A stretch of 64,000 nucleotides of DNA from Staphylococcus condimenti (GTDB lineage Bacteria > Bacillota > Bacilli > Staphylococcales > Staphylococcaceae): positions 744,001 to 808,000 of the forward strand of contig NZ_CP015114.1 of assembly GCF_001618885.1 (NCBI RefSeq). Direction: 5' to 3'. Made by a program: the position numbers and the translations under genes. This document shows, in pieces, positions 1-5,100 of the stretch (positions are counted from its first letter, which is position 1; every line of letters begins with the position of its first letter). The notes under the pieces were generated by a model that saw only the letters and a list, made by a program, of their open reading frames with translations, was not told where the DNA came from and did no database searches.

Positions 1-546
1 TACAGACTGCATAAGTTCGCTGAATTTCAACATTTCTTCTTTTAATGTCCCAATCGCTTTAGCATCTGGTTTGGTATATTGCTCGCGCTTTTCTTTTGCA
101 TCTGCATCATCTTCATCAGTTGGAATATTGAAGAATTTCATTAAGAAGTATCTTTCTGCGTAAGTTAGTGCAGTACCATGTGCTTTAGAAACGTCATCTT
201 GTTGTCCTACTGCATAAAATGTTACTTCGAACTGTTCTTCTGGTTTGTCTGCATTGATCCACACATAAGTCAATTTCATTTCAACGATAAATTCTGATGT
301 TGTAATCTCACGACCAGCTTTTTTATTAAATCTTGTCACATCAATTTGTTTGTAATTTTCTTCTGATGTTTTTGGTACAAGTAATAAATTGTTTTCAATC
401 ATCTTATTTCTAATTCTGTGTAATACTTGCGAACCACTAACATATGAGTAGTTGTAGCCTTTAGTATCTTTAGTGAATCCATCTATATTAGCTTTAACAT
501 CTGCTATCTTTTGAAATAAGTTGAGTTCCTGTTTTTCTTCACTCAT
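1..546 (-). CDS. ERF-family single-strand annealing protein (phage recombinase), 3' end outside window
   Basis: The reading frame starts at ATG 546-544 and runs off the left edge, giving about 180 residues. The N-terminus (MSEEKQELNLFQKIADVKAN) and the later GTALTYAERYFLMKFFNIP stretch are typical of the ERF superfamily of phage annealing proteins, in which the alanine-tyrosine-rich segment is the family signature. ERF proteins anneal complementary single strands during phage recombination and replication in the cytoplasm. The start follows the TAG of the upstream Gp157-like gene directly, and the ribosome binding site (GAGGGTGAG) lies inside that gene's last codons, so the two are translationally coupled. 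It belongs to the leftward early operon. The family call is from remembered motifs, not a search. Confidence 0.85.
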   Translation of the reverse strand, partial: MSEEKQELNLFQKIADVKANIDGFTKDTKGYNYSYVSGSQVLHRIRNKMIENNLLLVPKTSEENYKQIDVTRFNKKAGREITTSEFIVEMKLTYVWINADKPEEQFEVTFYAVGQQDDVSKAHGTALTYAERYFLMKFFNIPTDEDDADAKEKREQYTKPDAKAIGTLKEEMLKFSELMQSV

Positions 547-1032
547 CTATCTCACCCTCAAACTTTGAGATTGCTTAACTGTTACACCTTTGATTTCCTT
601 GCCTTTTTTCAAGTCTGCCAGTAAGTCTTTTTTATTAACTTTAGGCACTTGTGATACCCAGTATTCACTTGGAATGTACTTTTCTGTTTCGATGTCCAAA
701 CTTGGAGGATTATTGGCGATAGAGTAACTGTGCAATGCGGTTTTGAATTTAGTTTTGTTTGTGTTGATCATGGCATCTTGCAACGACTCTTTAAGTCGCT
801 TAATGCCATTTTGGTTAGATGTTTTACGTTGTCTTAAACGTTTAATCTCTTCATCAATAGCTGCATTATCTGCTTCTAATGATTGGATTACTGCTTGATA
901 ACCGTCTGCTTTATCTTCGAAAGCATCTTCGATACTTGATAACGTGTCGATTAATACTTGTTCTTCGCCCTGTTCGGCGATTAACTCGTAAACTTCTTTG
1001 TACGAGTCTTTCAAATCGAATAATGTAACCAT
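547..1032 (-). CDS. Siphovirus Gp157-like protein
   Basis: A 161-residue protein with a long central coiled coil (about residues 45-95, DNAAIDEEIKRLRQRK...) and a C-terminal part with PSLDIETEKYIPSEYW and IKGVTVKQSQSLRVR. This layout matches the Gp157 family found beside recombination genes in phages of low-GC Gram-positives. The precise role is unknown; one family member was linked to host phage resistance. Its start overlaps the TAA of the preceding gene by one base (TAATG) and its stop abuts the ERF start, so it sits in a tight early operon. Confidence 0.8.
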   Translation of the reverse strand: MVTLFDLKDSYKEVYELIAEQGEEQVLIDTLSSIEDAFEDKADGYQAVIQSLEADNAAIDEEIKRLRQRKTSNQNGIKRLKESLQDAMINTNKTKFKTALHSYSIANNPPSLDIETEKYIPSEYWVSQVPKVNKKDLLADLKKGKEIKGVTVKQSQSLRVR

Positions 1033-1241
1033 TAAATTTCCTCCAATTCTTCTACTTCTTCGATTTCAAGTACTTCTATTCTTCTGTTCAACTCTTCAAT
1101 AGTTACTTCTAGATCTTCAATTTCAATTCGTTTGTTGTGGTTATCTCTCAATAAATCATTAATCTGTATATTTTTACGTTCATCGTTTCTAATTCTTTCA
1201 TTCCAAGTCTCCAACTCAATAGTTATTAATTCTTTATTCAT
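1032..1241 (-). CDS. Small acidic coiled-coil phage protein, unknown function
   Basis: A 69-residue protein made almost entirely of charged heptad-like sequence (IEIEDLEVTIEELNRRIEVL), predicted to be one alpha-helical coiled coil. The ribosome binding site is GGAGGACGTCAAAC before ATG 1241. It ends overlapping the Gp157-like start by one base. I recognise no family. Its place between DUF1270 and Gp157 genes is usual for staphylococcal siphophage early regions, where such small proteins are common and uncharacterised. Confidence 0.7.
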   Translation of the reverse strand: MNKELITIELETWNERIRNDERKNIQINDLLRDNHNKRIEIEDLEVTIEELNRRIEVLEIEEVEELEEI

Positions 1242-1323
1242 GTTTGACGTCCTCCGATAATTTGATATATTTAAATTAGTTAATTTGAAAACTGTTTCTG
1301 ACTGTTACTTGTTGGTGCAAGTA

Positions 1324-1488
1324 TCAGTCTTTTTTTAATTCTTGAAAAAAGTAATCTTCAAAGAATACATATGAAGCTAATGCGATTAGAAAACCTAATC
1401 CGACACCTTTGAAAAAATCTTCTGTAATAAACATGATTACAAAACTAAATGCTGCAAATGATGCTAATGACCAGTAATAACTTTTCAT
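1324..1488 (-). CDS. DUF1270-like small membrane protein
   Basis: A 54-residue protein starting MKSYYWSLASFAAFSF with two hydrophobic segments (about residues 6-23 and 28-44) and ending FFQELKKD. The short two-helix layout matches the DUF1270 proteins of staphylococcal phage early regions. ATG 1488-1486 overlaps the stop of the upstream DUF771 gene by four bases (ATGA), a strong sign of translational coupling. Function unknown; location is the cell membrane by inference. Confidence 0.7.
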   Translation of the reverse strand: MKSYYWSLASFAAFSFVIMFITEDFFKGVGLGFLIALASYVFFEDYFFQELKKD

Positions 1489-1715
1489 TTACTCACCTCC
1501 TTAAAGTGATAAATTTCCTGGAATCTTTCCTCCAAAAACTGTTTCATCTTGCTACCAATAAATGCGTAATGATCATTATTGTTTGCTGGGTAATGTCCAA
1601 ACTCTTGAATGATTGATTTATACTTTGGAATCTCAAGAATGTTTTTGATTACCCACGGACGACTGCGACCAGTTTCATTAACTAAGTCCTCCATAGTCCA
1701 CCAAGTTTTAGTCAT
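1485..1715 (-). CDS. DUF771-family phage protein
   Basis: A 76-residue protein with KTWWTMEDLVNETGRSRPWV near the N-terminus, the signature of DUF771 proteins of Gram-positive phages. The segment looks like a helix-turn-helix of the excisionase/MerR type, so DNA binding is an inference. It is spaced from its start by GGAAGTAATTCAAATG and overlaps the next gene by four bases. It heads the tight DUF771-DUF1270 pair in the leftward early operon. Confidence 0.8.
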   Translation of the reverse strand: MTKTWWTMEDLVNETGRSRPWVIKNILEIPKYKSIIQEFGHYPANNNDHYAFIGSKMKQFLEERFQEIYHFKEVSK

Positions 1716-1735
1716 TTGAATTACTTCCTTTCGTG

Positions 1736-1774
1736 TATAATGTTGTTATCTCCTAGTGAAAGGAGGTGATTAAT
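1736..1774 (+). promoter_or_regulatory. Promoter -10 and Shine-Dalgarno-sequestering leader hairpin (copy 1)
   Basis: TATAAT lies at 1736-1741, followed by ATCTCCT at 1748-1754 that can pair with AGGAGGT at 1761-1767 (one U-G pair), leaving a six-base loop. The hairpin buries the ribosome binding site of the gene at 1775. A near copy of the block occurs at 2107-2140. Such 5' hairpins are known on type I toxin mRNAs, but no toxin is proven here. Confidence 0.6.
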
Positions 1775-1981
1775 ATGTCGAATTTCTATCCTAGTCAGTT
1801 TGCTGCAGCGTATATTCAAACACTACCGAGCGCTAAAAAGCCCGACGATTTTAATAATCGTTCTGATTATTGGGAATATATGAAAAGTCGTCGTCAATTA
1901 TTCTTCAATGAATACCTTGAAGCCATTGAATTTGCTGATAGCTTCGGAAGTTCTCTCGATGAACGTGATAAAGAACGATAA
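1775..1981 (+). CDS. Small phage protein, unknown function
   Basis: A 68-residue soluble protein beginning MSNFYPSQFAAAYIQTLP and containing DFNNRSDYWEYMKSRRQ. ATG 1775 is preferred over GTG 1766 because the ribosome binding site AAAGGAGGTG ends six bases before it. The gene reads rightward, against the surrounding early operon, from its own promoter-like -10, and its mRNA starts with a hairpin that hides the ribosome binding site. I do not recognise the family. Its 3' end overlaps a leftward small ORF (1894-2070). Confidence 0.65.
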   Translation: MSNFYPSQFAAAYIQTLPSAKKPDDFNNRSDYWEYMKSRRQLFFNEYLEAIEFADSFGSSLDERDKER

Positions 1982-2070
1982 ATTTTTCTAATATTTCCCT
2001 CAACCTTCCAAACCTTCCAAGTCACAACTGCCATTGTGATGAGGAGGGTTGTTTTGTATAGTTTGCTCAT
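1894..2070 (-). CDS. Small hydrophobic-N-terminus protein overlapping the rightward gene
   Basis: The ORF gives 58 residues from ATG 2070: MSKLYKTTLLITMAVVTWKV then a basic tail. A strong ribosome binding site (GGAGGAAACGG) precedes ATG, which argues that it is real, and the N-terminus resembles small membrane proteins of staphylococcal phages. However, its last 29 codons lie antisense to the 1775-1981 gene, so at least part of the protein is unconstrained or one of the two genes is not translated. Function unknown. Confidence 0.45.
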   Translation of the reverse strand: MSKLYKTTLLITMAVVTWKVWKVEGNIRKIYRSLSRSSRELPKLSANSMASRYSLKNN

Positions 2071-2106
2071 TCCGTTTCCTCCTATAGCTTTTATTATTTT
2101 AATTTC

Positions 2107-2146
2107 GTACAATAGTGTTATCTCCTAGTTAAAGGTGGTGCTTAAA
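2107..2146 (+). promoter_or_regulatory. Promoter -10 and leader hairpin (copy 2)
   Basis: TACAAT (2107-2112) is followed by GTTATCTCCTAGTTAAAGGTGGTG, closely matching the leader at 1736-1770. The ribosome binding site again can pair with CTCCT upstream. The start codon position that is ATG in copy 1 reads ATT (2147) here. Confidence 0.55.
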
Positions 2147-2443
2147 ATTACACCTCGTATATATTTGAAACTATTAATCGCCTATATCAAAGGATCTATA
2201 ATAATAGAAAGCGACGATATTAATTTAGAAGAGATGTTAGATGAAAATTACATTTATTCTGAGATAAGCAATAAAACTTTCTACGTTAATGGCTTTCCTT
2301 TATGGGGAACAACAAATAAAAGGTTTATAACCACAAAAGGTAGGTAAGCTTTTTGGAAGGTTACTTTTAAAGCTGTTATTCCTTCGCTTATAGGAACAAT
2401 TGGATTACTTCTAACAGCACTAAAACTATTAATAGGTAATTGA
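2147..2443 (+). pseudogene. Small rightward phage gene, probably broken (ATT start, in-frame TAA)
   Basis: After the copy-2 leader the frame encodes a soluble part ending TNKRFITTKGR, then TAA at 2345-2347, and continues without another stop for 31 codons (AFWKVTFKAVIPSLIGTIGL...) to TGA 2441-2443. The tail is one clear membrane helix. Small proteins with a globular part, a 'KGR...FWK' linker and a C-terminal membrane helix are common, so the TAA looks like a nonsense mutation. The aligned start codon is ATT; GTG 2135 or 2138 are alternatives but lie inside the ribosome binding site. If it is not a pseudogene, the product is the 66-71 residue soluble part. Confidence 0.5.
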
Positions 2444-2588
2444 AAAGATTTAGTTTTCTATTAATATGAACAATTTCCCAACCAGTAACCTTGATGTTAT
2501 TATCTTCACATCGAGGTTCTTTGTTTTCTTGCATTTGAGTTTCTCCTTTAGATATATCTACTTCCAAACCTTTTATTTTATCCGTCAT
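2388..2588 (-). CDS. Small phage protein with C-terminal membrane helix
   Basis: A 66-residue protein: charged N-terminal part (KGETQMQENKEPRCEDNN) and one C-terminal membrane helix (LFNYLLIVLVLLEVIQLFL). GGAGGAATTTC precedes ATG 2588. It follows the antirepressor by 11 bases in the leftward operon. Its 3' end is antisense to the hydrophobic tail of the broken gene at 2147-2443. Function unknown. Confidence 0.65.
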   Translation of the reverse strand: MTDKIKGLEVDISKGETQMQENKEPRCEDNNIKVTGWEIVHINRKLNLFNYLLIVLVLLEVIQLFL

Positions 2589-2599
2589 TGAAATTCCTC

Positions 2600-3367
2600 C
2601 TATTGTTCGATTTGTTTTTCTATGGTAGGTAAGATGCCTTCATCTTTTAGCAAGTCATAAATGAACAGTCTGCCCTTTTGCGTCCATTTAGTGTTCATAC
2701 GTACTGACGTGCTGCCGTCTTTATGCTCGATTTCTGTAGTTGATGAATGCGTATATCCTTCATCATGTAAATTCGAGTAAAGTAACCATTGTCCAGATTG
2801 TTTGTACTGTACTTTTAATTTATGCAGCAACTTGTTTAGTGCTTGAGCCGACATACCATAGTCCTTTGCAATCTGACCTACTGTCACTAAACTTTTGTTG
2901 TTCAAAATTGTGTCTAGATAAGAAGCTTTAGGTTCATATTCAGCAATCTTTTGTTTTTGCATGTTGTTTTCGAGTTCTAATTGTTCATTTCGTTCAACTG
3001 TTTCTAACAATTCAATCAATGCCTCTTTATAAGTTCCTGGCAATCTGTTTTGAAGCGCGTTTTCCATTTCGTTGAATTTATTAATGTATGCCATTTTGAA
3101 ATCGTTATGACCCTGAATATTGAACATGTATAAAGTGAAACCGTCTTTAGTGAGTAGGTATTCTCTGTTGTACTTACCATTTTTAGCTTTATATCGATGC
3201 GGAATAAATAGAGCCGAAATATCGGCTGTACTATTTTTAGCTACTTCGTCAATCCCCTCAAGTACATGTTTATGTTGTCTTACTAATTCGCTTGCTACTA
3301 CTCTACTAGAAACAACTGCTCCTAGTTCCGAGTTATTTTCGATTTGTATTTCCTGTAATGCTTGCAT
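2600..3367 (-). CDS. Phage antirepressor (Rha-type N-terminus, KilA-C/ANT C-terminus)
   Basis: A 255-residue protein with two domains. Residues about 14-100 (SRVVASELVRQHKHVLEGID ... YLLTKDGFTLYMFNIQGHN) are the pRha regulatory fold. Residues about 145-250 (LDTILNNKSLVTVGQIAKDY ... KWTQKGRLFIYDLL) are the ANT/KilA-C DNA-binding domain. Such proteins interfere with the CI-type repressor or switch on early genes. It follows the Cro-like gene directly with a good ribosome binding site (AAAGGAGGAACTTAA), so it is expressed on induction from the leftward promoter. Confidence in the domains is high, in the exact target low. Confidence 0.9.
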   Translation of the reverse strand: MQALQEIQIENNSELGAVVSSRVVASELVRQHKHVLEGIDEVAKNSTADISALFIPHRYKAKNGKYNREYLLTKDGFTLYMFNIQGHNDFKMAYINKFNEMENALQNRLPGTYKEALIELLETVERNEQLELENNMQKQKIAEYEPKASYLDTILNNKSLVTVGQIAKDYGMSAQALNKLLHKLKVQYKQSGQWLLYSNLHDEGYTHSSTTEIEHKDGSTSVRMNTKWTQKGRLFIYDLLKDEGILPTIEKQIEQ

Positions 3368-3380
3368 TTAAGTTCCTCCT

Positions 3381-3605
3381 TTAAGTTTTTTGGTGCTCTT
3401 TGTTACCATTTTGGTGACATCTGGGTAAAAAAATATCTTCCATATTTTTATTGAATAACTTTGAGATTATAAACATCTCATCTAAATTGAATGGCGTTTT
3501 ACTTCGCTCTTTGTTGATGTAAGAGTTTCTACTTATATTTAAAATTTTCGCCATTTCATCTTGAGTATATTTACCTTTTCTCAAGCCATATAGTTTATGT
3601 TGCAT
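3381..3605 (-). CDS. Cro-like helix-turn-helix regulator
   Basis: A 74-residue XRE-type protein: YTQDEMAKILNISRNSY is the helix-turn-helix and LDEMFIISKLFNKNMEDIF is the usual C-terminal part of phage Cro/DUF739 proteins. ATG 3605 is chosen (ribosome binding site AGGAGGTG ten bases upstream); another ATG five bases earlier is out of frame. It is the first gene of the leftward lytic transcript, divergent from the repressor. Its last codons (HQNGN) contain a third copy of the operator motif. Confidence 0.85.
   Translation of the reverse strand: MQHKLYGLRKGKYTQDEMAKILNISRNSYINKERSKTPFNLDEMFIISKLFNKNMEDIFLPRCHQNGNKEHQKT
3405..3420. promoter_or_regulatory. Operator-like site inside the 3' end of the cro-like gene
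   Basis: ACCATTTTGGTGACAT matches the two sites of the divergent control region (ACCATATTGGTGACAT and ACCAAATTGGTGACAT) in 14 of 16 positions. The shared pattern is ACCA, three A/T bases, TGGTGACAT. It lies about 230 bp from the promoters, a distance that would allow repressor looping. Confidence 0.65.
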
Positions 3606-3631
3606 TGCATTAGCACCTCCTGACAAATACA

Positions 3632-3660
3632 ACTATAGCACCATATTGGTGACATGTAAA
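3632..3660 (-). promoter_or_regulatory. Promoter of the cro-like gene with operator in the spacer
   Basis: On the minus strand, TTTACA (3660-3655) and TATAGT (3637-3632) are separated by 17 bases. The operator ACCATATTGGTGACAT (3640-3655) fills the spacer, so repressor binding would block RNA polymerase. This is what a lysogenic switch needs. Confidence 0.7.
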
Positions 3661-3703
3661 TAGACTTTTGCAAATTATTTTAGATTTTTGTAAAAATTAG
3701 GCT

Positions 3704-3719
3704 ACCAAATTGGTGACAT
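3704..3719. promoter_or_regulatory. Operator near the repressor promoter
   Basis: ACCAAATTGGTGACAT sits immediately upstream of two overlapping -10-like boxes (TATAAT at 3719-3724 and at 3726-3731) that precede the repressor gene. No good -35 is visible, which fits a promoter whose activity depends on bound regulator. Confidence 0.65.
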
Positions 3720-3761
3720 ATAATGTATAATTAATTTAACAAAACAACGGAGGAAATTAAA

Positions 3762-4091
3762 ATGAATCAAGAAGAACTAGCAATTTATGTTGGAAATCAG
3801 ATAAAAGAGCATAGAGAAAAACGTGGTTTAACTCAACAAGGTTTAGCTGATAAATTAAACGTTAGTAGACAAGCTGTTAGCAGATATGAAAAAGGTTTGA
3901 GAAAAGCTAATCAAGATACGCTGTTTGAACTTTCTCATATTTTAAAATGCAGCATTGATGATTTCTTTCCTAAAGAAGAATCAACAGAAGAACCACAAAC
4001 ATTAGCAGCTCATTTAGAGGGCGAATTGAAACAAGAAGATATAGATTACATCATGAGTTTAGTAGAAAGATTTAAAAACGAAGATAAATAA
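3762..4091 (+). CDS. CI-like phage repressor (XRE family, no protease domain)
   Basis: A 109-residue protein with a classic helix-turn-helix at about residues 22-42 (LTQQGLADKLNVSRQAVSRY) and a short C-terminal helix pair, but no LexA-type peptidase. In such phages, relief of repression usually depends on a linked ImmA-type protease, which is the next gene. The ribosome binding site is CGGAGGAAATTAAA before ATG 3762. It starts the rightward lysogeny transcript, which probably continues through the ImmA gene and the permuted intron. Confidence 0.88.
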   Translation: MNQEELAIYVGNQIKEHREKRGLTQQGLADKLNVSRQAVSRYEKGLRKANQDTLFELSHILKCSIDDFFPKEESTEEPQTLAAHLEGELKQEDIDYIMSLVERFKNEDK

Positions 4092-4105
4092 AGGGGTTGG
4101 CTTTA

Positions 4106-4573
4106 TTGTCACGTTATGAAGATTTATTAATGGAGATTGATTATGTGAAAATCAAGGACCGCGTTCATTTACCTGATGGTTATAAAGGTTTTTATTCAGA
4201 TGATTTAATTCTTATAGACAAAGGTCTAAGCGATACTGAGAAATTGGAAAACCTCTATGAAGAATTAGGTCATCTTAAACTTACATATGGAAATATTTTA
4301 GATCAATCAAGTTTCAATAACCGAAAATTCGAAAATTACGCAAGAAGATATGGTTATGAAAATGCGCTACCGTTAAATAAAATTATAGACGCATATAAAT
4401 ACGGAGTAAGTAGCTTATATGAACTTGCTGAATATGTTCAGTTAAGCGAAGAATACGTATATACAGTTTTACAACATTACAAAAGTAAATTCGGTTTATC
4501 AACCTGTCACAATGGTCATGTTATTCAGTTCGAGCCGTTGCAGGTTTTTAAATATATAAATAAAGAAGAATAG
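4106..4573 (+). CDS. ImmA/IrrE-like protein with altered metalloprotease motif
   Basis: A 155-residue protein starting at TTG 4106 (ribosome binding site AAAGGGG nine bases upstream; TTG 4097 would be too close to it). Residues about 50-62 read LYEELGHLKLTYG, the ImmA/IrrE (DUF955) active-site region. The first histidine of the HExxH zinc motif is Glu here, so the protein may be a weak or non-catalytic partner; many staphylococcal phage homologues share this variation as far as I recall. ImmA proteins cleave or antagonise the linked repressor. The stop codon's last base is the first base of the left arm of the RNA element that follows. Confidence 0.8.
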   Translation: MSRYEDLLMEIDYVKIKDRVHLPDGYKGFYSDDLILIDKGLSDTEKLENLYEELGHLKLTYGNILDQSSFNNRKFENYARRYGYENALPLNKIIDAYKYGVSSLYELAEYVQLSEEYVYTVLQHYKSKFGLSTCHNGHVIQFEPLQVFKYINKEE

Positions 4574-4587
4574 AGGGGATAAAAAAT
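4573..4587 (+). repeat. Left arm of the 15-bp inverted repeat around the permuted intron
   Basis: GAGGGGATAAAAAAT is the exact reverse complement of 5101-5115. In RNA the two arms would pair and bring the intron halves together, as the external arms added to engineered permuted introns do. Confidence 0.9.
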
Positions 4588-4609
4588 GAAAAATGATTTA
4601 ATAGGATAA
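4586..4609 (+). CDS. Seven-codon mini-ORF crossing the P8 strand of the permuted intron
   Basis: ATG 4586 is placed seven bases after GAGGGG and reads MKNDLIG followed by TAA 4607-4609. The ORF covers the P8 3' strand and ends exactly where J8/7 and P7 begin. It may keep ribosomes off the ribozyme core or couple translation to folding. Translation is inferred from spacing only. Confidence 0.35.
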   Translation: MKNDLIG

Positions 4610-4678
4610 ACACATATGCTGAACTTTGTGGAAACACAAAGAAGCCACCGATAAAAAACGGCGGCGATAACAATTTTG
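4598..4678 (+). ncRNA. 3' half of the permuted group I intron
   Basis: In order: P8 3' strand 4598-4607, J8/7 4608-4614, P7 3' strand 4615-4619, then CTGAAC, P9 hairpin 4624-4641 (seven perfect pairs, GAAA loop), a second hairpin 4644-4665 (GCCACCG/CGGCGGC, one mismatch), and GATAACAATTTTG ending in the presumed terminal G at 4678. The order and spacing match the end of a normal IA2 intron, where this would be the final part of the gene. Confidence 0.88.
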
Positions 4679-4855
4679 AAAAATATTGGTTCTCCAGCTA
4701 CTAATGCATTAAAAGATATTGCAAAACAACAGCCATCATTATCTAAAGCATTTGGACTGAAAAATGTTAAAGGAGTTGGTGTGATTAACAATTTACAATC
4801 TATGAAAGTACAATCTCGATTTGCAAAAAGTATCGCTGGAACAACGAATATTGGT
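4679..4855 (+). other. Exon predicted to be circularised; endless 59-codon reading frame
   Basis: Between the predicted 3' and 5' splice sites lie 177 nt, exactly 59 codons. The frame starting AAA AAT ATT GGT is free of stops and joins in frame across the splice junction, so a circle has no end. AAAGGAG (4769-4775) with GTG 4781 five bases later is a well-spaced internal translation start. The repeat unit has eight Lys and one Arg against a single Asp, and no Glu, Cys, His, Trp or Tyr. I recognise no family. The 5' splice site rests on the U-G pair T4855/G4864 in P1 and could be off by a few bases. AATATTGGT occurs at both ends of the exon (4681-4689 and 4847-4855). Confidence 0.75.
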
Positions 4856-4918
4856 AATTTATTGCCCTTCTATACAGTAATGTATAGTTTGCATCGGGTG
4901 AATTCAAAGGAAACCTAA
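4781..4918 (+). CDS. Linear reading of the exon ORF into the 5' intron half (precursor form)
   Basis: From GTG 4781 (ribosome binding site AAAGGAG five bases upstream) the unspliced RNA reads MINNLQSMKVQSRFAKSIAG then through P1-P4 of the intron to TAA 4916-4918, giving 45 residues. Ribosomes on the precursor would unfold the 5' intron half, so translation and splicing should compete; in the circle the same start leads into the endless frame. A longer frame from TTG 4676 has no ribosome binding site and begins in the intron's last bases. Confidence 0.5.
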   Translation: MINNLQSMKVQSRFAKSIAGTTNIGNLLPFYTVMYSLHRVNSKET

Positions 4919-5019
4919 GTTTGATGATACGGTGACTTTGAGCCAAGCCTTTAATTAGGAAGGTGCAACGCATAGTTTCTGAAATAACGAAACCACGAGC
5001 GCCCGATATCCTATTAATC
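4853..5019 (+). ncRNA. 5' half of the permuted group I intron (P1 to P8 5' strand)
   Basis: P1 is GGTAA 4853-4857 with TTGCC 4862-4866 (T4855-G4864 wobble at the cleavage site). P2 is CTATACA-GTAA-TGTATAG 4870-4887. P3 5' is 4893-4900. P4 is TTCAAAG 4903-4909 with CTTTGAG 4936-4942. P6/P6a is 4943-4963. P7 5' is 4970-4974. P7.1 is GTTTC 4975-4979 with GAAAC 4989-4993. P3 3' is 5000-5007 and P8 5' is 5008-5019. P7.1 between P7 and P3 is an IA-subgroup trait. Confidence 0.88.
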
Positions 5020-5044
5020 AAATAATAACATAAACTAATTGTTT

Positions 5045-5065
5045 TTAATAACTATTACTTATTAA
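5045..5065 (+). repeat. Hairpin in the spacer between P8 and the right arm
   Basis: TTAATAA (5045-5051) and TTATTAA (5059-5065) form a seven-pair AT-only hairpin. It would shorten the distance between the intron core and the right inverted arm. Confidence 0.45.
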
Positions 5066-5100
5066 TGAAGGTTTAACTTAACAGGACATTCACTTGCCCT

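Noticed and set aside
4676-4918. 80-residue protein from TTG 4676 as an ordinary gene
   Set aside because: TTG lies in the last bases of the intron 3' half with no ribosome binding site, and the last 21 codons run through P1-P5. Only the part in the exon, with GTG 4781, is considered meaningful.
5020-5040. CATAAACTAATTG as a normal 3' end of a linear intron
   Set aside because: It resembles the intron end but no P7 3' strand or P9 lies between it and P8; these are found upstream at 4615-4665.
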